Source: Saprospiraceae bacterium
Lineage (GTDB): Bacteria > Bacteroidota > Bacteroidia > Chitinophagales > Saprospiraceae
DNA: 49,336 nucleotides
Direction of reading: 5' to 3'
Assembly: GCA_019634045.1 (NCBI GenBank)
Contig: JAHQWA010000086.1
Coordinates: forward strand, 1-49,336
A program made the position numbers and the translations under genes. The notes under the pieces were generated by a model. The model searched no databases, was not told the DNA's origin, and worked only from the letters and a program-made list of their open reading frames with translations. Position 1 is the stretch's first letter; each line of letters starts with the position of its first letter. Shown one piece after another: positions 43,628 to 49,336 of the stretch.

Positions 43628-44395
43628 CTAAATTATTTCCAACCATTCCCCATCCTCAGGGATATAGGACTTCTCGATTAGCCCTTGTTCGGTTAATTTT
43701 TGTCTTAAAGTCTCCCTTGTCGTTGGACAATGGTTGACCGCTTCCATATGATTGGCAATGACCTTACCTGGCGCATTCCTAGTGAACGTAAGGATATCCT
43801 CGACGGTCATCAACAATGGTTTGAAGATATCGAATTGAGCAGAGCCCGCAGCTACCACACTGATTGCTGGCTTGTATTCCTTTAATACCTTATCGACCTT
43901 TTCCGTGTAGATGGTGTCAGAGCTTAAATAAATGGAAGGTTCATTGGGGAGTTCCATATAGTATCCCATTACATTACCTGCTGGTTTGGCGACAAAGCCG
44001 TAGCCATGTCTGGCAGGTATCCCTTCTATTTTCCCGCCAAAAAAATCAACTCGCTTCCAATAATCTATCGTCTGGACTACATTTAGTCCTTTCTTTCGGA
44101 GCGCCTTTTCATCTAGGATACTACATATGACAGGAATATTCTTTCGAATCAGATACCTCACCGCTTCCTTATCCAAATGATCCGGATGTTGATGAGTGAG
44201 GAGACAGTGTGTGACCTTTTCCAAGGTGGGTTGGCAGCTTTCAGGAAGAGGTACGGTAGGGTTTCGACTGGGCTTAGAGCGGAAAAACGAAAAGGGAGGC
44301 ATTGTTCCTGTCGGGCCAATCATGGGATCAACCAAGAGTACTATTTCTTCGGTCTGCAAGACCATAGTGGCATTTCTAAACTGTTGAATCTTCAT
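43628..44395 (-). CDS. MBL-fold metallo-hydrolase
   Basis: A 255-residue cytoplasmic protein with the metallo-beta-lactamase-fold metal motif HQHPDH (His68, His70, Asp72, His73 in CLLTHQHPDHLD). Downstream metal ligands are plausible at GIPARHGYG, YLSSDTIY (Asp) and IANHMEAVNHC. The layout resembles the UlaG/L-ascorbate-6-phosphate lactonase-like group of MBL hydrolases rather than lactamases; specificity is unknown. It is on the same strand as, and 66 bases after, the Crp/Fnr-family gene, so a shared operon is possible. Confidence 0.88.
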   Translation of the reverse strand: MKIQQFRNATMVLQTEEIVLLVDPMIGPTGTMPPFSFFRSKPSRNPTVPLPESCQPTLEKVTHCLLTHQHPDHLDKEAVRYLIRKNIPVICSILDEKALRKKGLNVVQTIDYWKRVDFFGGKIEGIPARHGYGFVAKPAGNVMGYYMELPNEPSIYLSSDTIYTEKVDKVLKEYKPAISVVAAGSAQFDIFKPLLMTVEDILTFTRNAPGKVIANHMEAVNHCPTTRETLRQKLTEQGLIEKSYIPEDGEWLEII

Positions 44396-44461
44396 CTATG
44401 ATTGTTTTGGTGAAATAAATCCCAATAACTTGAGTTTTACCCTCACCTTCATTGATTCAAA

Positions 44462-45037
44462 TCAAGAAAGTCTTTTTCTAATCCTACTCAAGGTTTCTGG
44501 CGTAATGCCCAAATAGGATGCGATATGATATTGCGGTATTTCCTGCAACCAATCTGGTCTGTACATGCGAAGTTCATTATATAACTCCTCGGGTTCCTTC
44601 GTCATCCGCTTGTATTCGAAGAGCTCTTTGTTCTTTAATATTTTTTGAAAAGTCTGGTCTATGAATGACTTTCCGCAGCTGTATTTCCCCAATAGTTGGA
44701 CAAATCTTTCTTTGCCAAATTCTAGTATTTGCACCTTCGACAAGGTCTCTTGGTTTTTCTTGGTGCTACTGTCGTGGATGAAGGGAGAGAAATCCGTAAT
44801 GAACTGAGGATGGGTGTAGAAGTTTATATTGACTTCGCGTTTTTCGGATCTATAGAATTCCCGGACAATTCCCGTGTTAATGAATCGAAGCTTGTTCTCA
44901 TAGGACCCTTCTCGTAACAAAAAAGTGTTTTTGGGAAATTCCCTGACCGTAAACGAATCAATCAATTCGTTAACCCCTTCGCGATTCAGTGGGAAATCCG
45001 TTTCAAAAAATTTGGCTATTTCCTCGGTGTGTTTCAT
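44462..45037 (-). CDS. Crp/Fnr-family transcriptional regulator
   Basis: A 191-residue protein. The N-terminal cyclic-nucleotide-binding-like beta-roll (FTVREFPKNTFLLREGSYEN, RFINTGIVREFY) is followed by a long helix and a compact C-terminal helix-turn-helix, YHIASYLGITPETLSRIRKRL. The phosphate-binding cassette GExxxx of true CAP proteins is not evident, as is common in Bacteroidota Crp homologues. This suggests a different or lost ligand. It is followed by the MBL gene and preceded by an SDR gene on the same strand, and may regulate this group. Confidence 0.92.
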   Translation of the reverse strand: MKHTEEIAKFFETDFPLNREGVNELIDSFTVREFPKNTFLLREGSYENKLRFINTGIVREFYRSEKREVNINFYTHPQFITDFSPFIHDSSTKKNQETLSKVQILEFGKERFVQLLGKYSCGKSFIDQTFQKILKNKELFEYKRMTKEPEELYNELRMYRPDWLQEIPQYHIASYLGITPETLSRIRKRLS

Positions 45038-45069
45038 TCATGTAATGTCTTCGGTAATATTGCCTTGTG

Positions 45070-45909
45070 CTAAGCCTCCTCCCTCGTCAACGGTCGGGCT
45101 TGTCTTCCATCAATATCTTTGACTCCGTATTCTATAGCTTGTGCAGCCGCAATCAACACTCGCCCTGTCTTGTTCATGATATTTGGATCGTTGACTAGCT
45201 CACTGATAACCCTCCCAACAAATTCAGGTGATTCAGCGTTTGATAAGTCGAAATGATCTTGGGCGTTAAGCACTGCCTCCGTTCTTACTAAACCAGGATA
45301 CAAACAGATGACTGGGATATTATGTGGACGCAGTTCGTGAGCCATGGCAGCCGTCATCTTGTCTGTTGCGGCCTTGGCGACACCATAAGCCACTCCCATA
45401 TCATTTCTTTGGCTGGCCCAGTAGGAGAGATTAAAAATAATCCCTGATTGTTGTTCAATCATCTTACGGGCAGCGTGGCTGCTGGCAACGTAGGCAGCAC
45501 GTACCCCGGCAGAAAACATTTTGTCCCATCTCGAAAGCGGAGACGTCCAGAAACCTTTCTCTAACCAAAACTCGGTACCATCATTAAAATGCTCATACCC
45601 GCCCCAAACGCTATTGACTAAGATATCAAGCTGGTCCTGCTCCGCAAAGATCTGCTGAAAGACCTTGTGTACTTCTAGGTCATTGGTGTGATCACATCGA
45701 ATAGCTTTACACTTACCACCAATCGACAAAATCTCCGCCTCTGTTCTACTGATACTACCAGAAAGACGCGTAATCCCCTCCCCTTCCGTCTTCGTTCTCC
45801 CTGTAATATAGACGAATGCGCCAGATTTTGCTAGAGCGATGGCTATTCCCTTGCCTATACCACGGCTTGCACCCGTCACAAGTGCGATCTTCTGGTTCAG
45901 TTCTTGCAT
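45070..45909 (-). CDS. Short-chain dehydrogenase/reductase (SDR)
   Basis: A 279-residue cytoplasmic oxidoreductase. The Rossmann dinucleotide motif TGASRGIGKGIA is near the N-terminus, then DILVNSVWGG, and the catalytic Tyr-x-x-x-Lys is YGVAK following FNLSYWASQRND, whose serine fits the active-site Ser. The longer loop before the tetrad and the C-terminal extension resemble the DHRS1-like SDRs that act on carbonyls or steroids, but the substrate is uncertain. It lies between the MDR reductase and the Crp-type regulator on the same strand. Confidence 0.92.
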   Translation of the reverse strand: MQELNQKIALVTGASRGIGKGIAIALAKSGAFVYITGRTKTEGEGITRLSGSISRTEAEILSIGGKCKAIRCDHTNDLEVHKVFQQIFAEQDQLDILVNSVWGGYEHFNDGTEFWLEKGFWTSPLSRWDKMFSAGVRAAYVASSHAARKMIEQQSGIIFNLSYWASQRNDMGVAYGVAKAATDKMTAAMAHELRPHNIPVICLYPGLVRTEAVLNAQDHFDLSNAESPEFVGRVISELVNDPNIMNKTGRVLIAAAQAIEYGVKDIDGRQARPLTREEA

Positions 45910-45925
45910 TTTAATAACGGATGGA

Positions 45926-46864
45926 TTAATTACTCATCATTACAATCACCTTCCCCTTGGCTCGCTTGGATTCGATATGTTTTTGAGCAGCTTGGATTGT
46001 GCTGAGATTGAAAACCTGATCAATAACGGGCTGCACCTGGTTTACCTCAATTTTTTCATAAAACCACTTCAAATCCTTTTCATTCGATCTCACCACCACC
46101 AGTTTTGCTTTTTTCTTTCTAAATAAGTTGAAGAATTGCTCTTTGATGATATCTGCTTTCGGTACCGTGGTAATGTAGATGCCATTCGTCTTCAGCAGGC
46201 CTTCTACCTTTCGAAAGCTATAATTCCCAAAGACATCAAAGAACACATCGAAGGTAGCGCTCAGTTCCAAAAGTTTCGTCTCTTGATAGGAAATCGTCTG
46301 ATCTGCCCCAAGTGATTTACAAAAAGGTAGATTTTTAGTACTTGAGACCGTAGCCACTTCTCCGCCCAGCGCCTTGGCTATCTGAATCGCCAATGTGCCC
46401 ACACCTCCAGAAGCTCCATTGATCATGATTTTATCCCCATTGCGCAAGTGCCCAAGGTCTCGAATAGCTTGCAGAGCCGTTTGCCCTGCCAATGGAATTC
46501 CAGCGGCCGCTTCAAAAGATAGCTGGGCAGGCATTTTATACAGCTCCTTCTCTTTGACGTTGACGTATTCGGCAACACATCTTCCATTCCAACCATTGAC
46601 CATACCAAAAACGCTTTCCCCTTTCTGGAAATCACTATTCTTGGGATCTTCAATCACCCCCGAAAATTCAAATCCGATTCCCTGCGGAAACTTGCTTCCG
46701 GTAAATCGCTTAAACTTCCCTTTTCTCACTAAGACATCTTTGGGGTTTAAGCCGGCAGCTCTAACCTTCACCAATACTTCTCCACTTGAAACTTTTGGTA
46801 ATTCAGTTTCAATAATTTCGATCTGGTCTAAGCCTCCATATCCATCGTTAATTGCTTTCTTCAC
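45926..46864 (-). CDS. Zinc-free MDR oxidoreductase (quinone reductase-like)
   Basis: A 312-residue medium-chain reductase. The N-terminal GroES-like domain contains VLVKVRAAGLNPKDVLVRKG, and NAD(P)H binds the Rossmann motif NGASGGVGTLAIQIAKALGG. The zinc-binding cysteines of alcohol dehydrogenases are absent, as in quinone oxidoreductases and enoyl reductases. QPVIDQVFNLSTIQAAQKHI and AKGKVIVM close the protein. It reduces quinones or enones. Its start codon abuts the stop of the DinB-like gene (1 bp shared), so translation is coupled. It forms a short same-strand group with the SDR, Crp-type and MBL genes. Confidence 0.93.
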   Translation of the reverse strand: MKKAINDGYGGLDQIEIIETELPKVSSGEVLVKVRAAGLNPKDVLVRKGKFKRFTGSKFPQGIGFEFSGVIEDPKNSDFQKGESVFGMVNGWNGRCVAEYVNVKEKELYKMPAQLSFEAAAGIPLAGQTALQAIRDLGHLRNGDKIMINGASGGVGTLAIQIAKALGGEVATVSSTKNLPFCKSLGADQTISYQETKLLELSATFDVFFDVFGNYSFRKVEGLLKTNGIYITTVPKADIIKEQFFNLFRKKKAKLVVVRSNEKDLKWFYEKIEVNQVQPVIDQVFNLSTIQAAQKHIESKRAKGKVIVMMSN

Positions 46865-47358
46865 TACTGATCGATTTTCTTCAAATATTTTACAATTATC
46901 CCAAGTTGCCCTAGATGGTACAAATTGTGATGCAGCATTCCATTTATGACAAAGGAATAGGGGTAATTCCCCTTAAAATCTGTGTCATAATATGGCTCTT
47001 CCAAAAAGCTATCTTCTTTAGATCTGAGCAAGGCTATTATTTCCGCCAAACTTGCCTGGTACTCCTTCCATATCGTAGCCCACTTCTTTTCCTTTAATTT
47101 TTCGTTTGAGTACCAATTTTCTTCACTATCATCCGTCAAATGCCCTATGCCTGTTTGTATTTTGAGTACCGTTTCCTTTTGCCAGCTTGTCAAGTGCGAT
47201 ATGATTTCTGCGACACTGTGTAAATCTGGTAAGGGGCGAATAAAGGCATTCTCATCATTAACAACATTCAGCTTACTATCGTAAGTGGAGCCGATCCAGG
47301 CTTTCCCCTTTTGGTTGTTCAGCAATTGCTCTATAATATGCTTTATCAACAGTTGCAT
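46864..47358 (-). CDS. DinB-like protein
   Basis: A 164-residue helical protein. HIIEQLLNNQKGKAWIG, SVAEIISHLTSWQKETVLKI, WKEYQASLAEIIALLRSKED and INGMLHHNLYHLGQLGIIVK give the four-helix bundle with three conserved histidines (HLTSW, HHNLYH) that bind a metal in DinB/YfiT-type proteins, often thiol-dependent transferases or hydrolases. The reaction is unknown for this one. It shares 1 bp with the downstream reductase gene (stop and start overlap), so it is probably the first gene of that operon. Confidence 0.85.
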   Translation of the reverse strand: MQLLIKHIIEQLLNNQKGKAWIGSTYDSKLNVVNDENAFIRPLPDLHSVAEIISHLTSWQKETVLKIQTGIGHLTDDSEENWYSNEKLKEKKWATIWKEYQASLAEIIALLRSKEDSFLEEPYYDTDFKGNYPYSFVINGMLHHNLYHLGQLGIIVKYLKKIDQ

Positions 47359-47400
47359 AGCATTGGTTGGGTTTCATTTGAATTAGGGCAGCTCATTCCT

Positions 47401-48486
47401 TTAATCATTTTTAGTAAAATAGCCTTCATTAGAAACGGCATCCTCACTTACATAAATACTGGCTGTCTTAAACCAAACTTCCGCGTAGTTGCCGGTTTCA
47501 TATTGTTTTTGGATATCGCCATCATAGGTATCAGCACCCGAACACCAGTTCCGGTTTACTTCCGGAGATTTTCCATTCGTTTGATTGTAAGCACCCAGCT
47601 TAAAGAAAAGCCCTTCGTCAGCGTAGGCATTGGCTCGCTCCACTCCGTCTTGCCCGATGGGTACAAATAGATCTTTCGTTTGCTGTGGCATATCCGCCGC
47701 CGCCGCATATTCTGATTCGATCAAGTTCTTGGTAAATGTTTTGGTTTCATGCCCTTCGCTAGTAAAGGTAAGGTACATGATGCCCTCCTTCACCTCGATT
47801 TCATAGCTCAACTCCTCTCCCAATTCAATACCATCCGCTGGTTCTGCCGGGTAAGTGCTTTCTTCCGTACCTACCACAGAAAAGTCATGCCCCCAAACCG
47901 CTGTGGAGAAATCCCATCTGCCAGAATTATCCTCCCCTGCCGTATTGATTTCGTAATGCCAAAAGACCGAACCTTTGGTATGCCCAGGAAATTTCTTGTA
48001 AAAGATCTTAAGGGGTTCGTTCTCATGTCCGTCGGCACTGTGTATCTGACCAATGACTACAGAATACGAAGCCGCAACTCGAGCATCTCCTGTTGCAGAT
48101 ACATTCTTGACTTTCAGCGTAGCTGTCAACTTAGCATCAGTAAGAGGAAACCATTTCTTTGTTTGCGCCAATTCAGTTCTGGTATTGTTTGAAGTGCCAT
48201 GAGTATCCCCGGCGTTAGGAGCTTTATAAACTACCCATTCTCCGTCTTTATCCTTTGCCGCATAAAAGAAGTCTTCATGTTCAAAATTATTCGCTTGACC
48301 CGCATTTGAACCATCGCCTAAAATTAAATTCCAATGATCGAAAAAAGGAATAATATCACTTGCGTAAACGGTTTTTGGCGTTTCTTCCTCATCTGGTTCT
48401 TTAGCTGTATTGGAACAGCTATTTAGTAGTATGAAAGCTCCCAGGCTTAAAAAGATTGGCAATGATGCGATAAGTTTCTTATTCAT
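47401..48486 (-). CDS. Alginate lyase, polysaccharide lyase family 7 (lipoprotein)
   Basis: A 361-residue lipoprotein (signal MNKKLIASLPIFLSLGAFIL, lipobox LNSC, Cys24). It has the PL7 beta-jelly-roll signature set: RTEL at 103-106 (catalytic Arg103), QIH at 147-149 (Gln147, His149), and FFKLGAYNQ at 294-302 (catalytic Tyr300), all in the expected order and spacing. PL7 enzymes cleave alginate by beta-elimination, and this would be anchored at the outer membrane or cell surface. It fits a diet of brown-algal polymer, alongside two sulfatases and an FGE. No SusCD pair or KdgF-type gene is beside it, so it is not in a classical alginate locus in this window. Confidence 0.93.
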   Translation of the reverse strand: MNKKLIASLPIFLSLGAFILLNSCSNTAKEPDEEETPKTVYASDIIPFFDHWNLILGDGSNAGQANNFEHEDFFYAAKDKDGEWVVYKAPNAGDTHGTSNNTRTELAQTKKWFPLTDAKLTATLKVKNVSATGDARVAASYSVVIGQIHSADGHENEPLKIFYKKFPGHTKGSVFWHYEINTAGEDNSGRWDFSTAVWGHDFSVVGTEESTYPAEPADGIELGEELSYEIEVKEGIMYLTFTSEGHETKTFTKNLIESEYAAAADMPQQTKDLFVPIGQDGVERANAYADEGLFFKLGAYNQTNGKSPEVNRNWCSGADTYDGDIQKQYETGNYAEVWFKTASIYVSEDAVSNEGYFTKND

Positions 48487-48511
48487 TTTTTTTTGTTTGT
48501 GTTTGTTTACG

Positions 48512-48871
48512 CTACTTTTCGGTGCATAAAGCTAGCAGTTTATGGAATAATTCCTCTGCCTGACTCAGCTGTTCAGAGATATGAGGTAGCTCTTTGATCT
48601 TATGCAGGTTATCGATTTCAATGCGCCTACTAGCAGGTAAACCATAAATATAAGGTACCCCTGTCCAAATTCTTGGCGTAGCGGACTGTGTAGAGCTTGG
48701 ATAGAATTCGCCACAGCCCGAAGGTCAATATCGGACATTTCATCGGACCGATCAAAGGCATCACTCCCTGATAACTGAGCCGCTTCTACATTCCAACTGA
48801 GAAAGGACCTGGGACAGGGTTGCTATGATTTCATTTCGAGAAAGATTGTTCTCTACCTGATTTCTCTTCAT
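48512..48871 (-). pseudogene. Frameshifted nucleotidyltransferase-domain remnant
   Basis: Coding-like pieces in different minus-strand frames line up in order. The first starts at ATG 48871 (MKRNQVENNLSRNEIIATLS, then VLSQLE near 48791). The second continues one frame over at about 48792 with NVEAAQLSGSDAFDRSDEMS followed by DIDL (48721-48768 region), the GSxxxG...DxD nucleotidyltransferase signature. The third, GVPYIYGLPASRRIEIDNLH then HISEQLSQAEELFHKLLALC, ends at the stop at 48512-48514. Continuous translation fails in every frame, with a stop (TGA) early in frame one. It is best read as a decayed small nucleotidyltransferase gene with at least two frameshifts; a sequencing artefact cannot be excluded. 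Confidence 0.6.
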
Positions 48872-49216
48872 CGTTTCCTTCTTGAGCGGGTGCCCTTTAT
48901 CTTAGCGTAGCTTTAATGACGGAGCTTGCAATAAGTTGTAAGCGCTTGGTAATCAAATCAAAGCTAGTTCTGAAAACGTACAGGGAAAGCAGGGATGAAA
49001 AAAAGCTGTTTAAACACGCTTTAGTGACTCGTTTGGCCATCACACTTTGGGTGGAAAATCGATCGCCAAACGTGATGCACTTTGCCTTGTTGATTTTTCT
49101 TGGTATTGAATATATTAAGCAACAGGGCTTGATTTGATAGCCTTTTACAATAGGAAACAACTCGCTATATAGCGAGTTATACGGATGTTGTGCGGCAGCT
49201 AAAACAGACAACTAAA
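48872..49216. other. 345-bp region with palindrome and undecided short open frames
   Basis: Opposed open frames exist (plus strand 48914-49137, 73 codons; minus strand 48897-49211, 104 codons), but neither shows a domain, signal or clear initiation context, so I support neither. The region ends with a perfect 20-bp palindrome (49159-49178). Confidence 0.4.
49159..49178. repeat. Perfect 20-bp palindrome, possible cassette junction
   Basis: AACTCGCTATATAGCGAGTT is self-complementary. It is followed by ATACGGATGTTGTGCGGCAG and then an ATG 39 bases after the palindrome. The shape recalls the palindromic, gene-flanking repeats seen near small gene cassettes in some Bacteroidota; it may equally be a terminator. 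Confidence 0.45.
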
Positions 49217-49336
49217 ATGAAAAAAACACTTGGACTTTTAACATTGGCTTTGTTAGTGTTTTCATCTTGTAATAACAATACTGAAAAAACTGACAAACAG
49301 CAAAATCTACAAGAAAAAATGAGAACCTTAAAAATC
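49217..49336 (+). CDS. Lipoprotein, 3'-truncated by the window end
   Basis: Forty codons are visible, starting at ATG 49217: a basic N-terminus MKKTLG, a hydrophobic run LLTLALLVF and a lipobox FSSC followed by an Asn/Thr/Lys-rich linker (NNNTEKTDKQQ). This is a typical Bacteroidota lipoprotein signal. No domain can be named since the rest lies outside. It follows the palindrome at 49159-49178. Confidence 0.7.
   Translation, partial: MKKTLGLLTLALLVFSSCNNNTEKTDKQQNLQEKMRTLKI

Noticed and set aside
47749..48192. 147-codon plus-strand frame opposite the alginate lyase
   Set aside because: Antisense to a gene with all PL7 catalytic residues; no family resemblance.
48897..49211. 104-codon minus-strand frame and 73-codon plus-strand frame over the same bases
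   Set aside because: They exclude each other, show no domain or signal and no clear initiation site; left as an undecided region.

Overview
The window reads as chromosomal DNA of a marine-type Bacteroidota, plausibly of the Saprospiria/Lewinella kind (inference). The signs are Oar-like and OMP_b-brl-type outer-membrane receptors with CarboxypepD_reg domains, many lipobox lipoproteins, DUF2911 and DUF4174 proteins, a Bacteroidota-style ECF sigma operon, TAnnTTTG -7 promoter boxes, and A+T-leaning spacers holding hairpin terminators. No rRNA, tRNA, CRISPR array, insertion sequence or prophage was recognised.

Layout. 1-7.6 kb: a truncated helix-hairpin-helix (ComEA-like) gene, yraN, a minus-strand pair (a 1377-residue protein made largely of four ~262-residue repeats, plus a lipoprotein), a secreted histidine phosphatase and a 61-residue protein. 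8-12 kb: an Oar-like TonB-dependent receptor, a DUF4174 protein and a 72-residue lysine-rich (histone-H1-like) protein. 12-18.6 kb: an alpha-2-macroglobulin-like protein with an embedded SusC-like TonB-box peptide, paired with a barrel protein that shows no plug. 18.8-20.6 kb: an ECF sigma factor with two four-helix membrane proteins.

20.8-31.35 kb is the most unusual part: eight same-strand genes, probably one transcription unit. Three small monohaem cytochromes c each precede a larger partner: a CarboxypepD_reg protein, its paralogue fused to a thioredoxin domain, and a DUF2231-PSCyt1-DUF1549-DUF1553 membrane protein with two CxxCH motifs. A Tat-type DUF1501 protein and an FG-GAP/VCBS-repeat lipoprotein follow. 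The DUF1549/DUF1553 + DUF1501 pair is best known from Planctomycetes and Verrucomicrobia; its combination with the alternating cytochrome/CarboxypepD_reg pairs looks worth describing.

31.4-43.4 kb is rich in exported degradative genes: an outer-membrane barrel receptor, a lipoprotein formylglycine-generating enzyme with its cysteine pair, two sulfatase lipoproteins (one with an atypical CRPSL motif), a PD40 propeller lipoprotein and a serine beta-lactamase-like lipoprotein, mixed with DUF2911, WYL-regulator, SnoaL-like and class III cyclase genes. 43.6-48.5 kb: an MBL hydrolase, a Crp/Fnr regulator, an SDR, a quinone-oxidoreductase-like MDR, a DinB-like protein and a PL7 alginate lyase lipoprotein. 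The sulfatases, FGE and PL7 lyase together suggest feeding on sulfated and uronic-acid algal polysaccharides. 48.5-49.3 kb holds a frameshifted nucleotidyltransferase remnant, a 20-bp palindrome beside a possible cassette-like junction, and the start of a lipoprotein gene cut by the window end.
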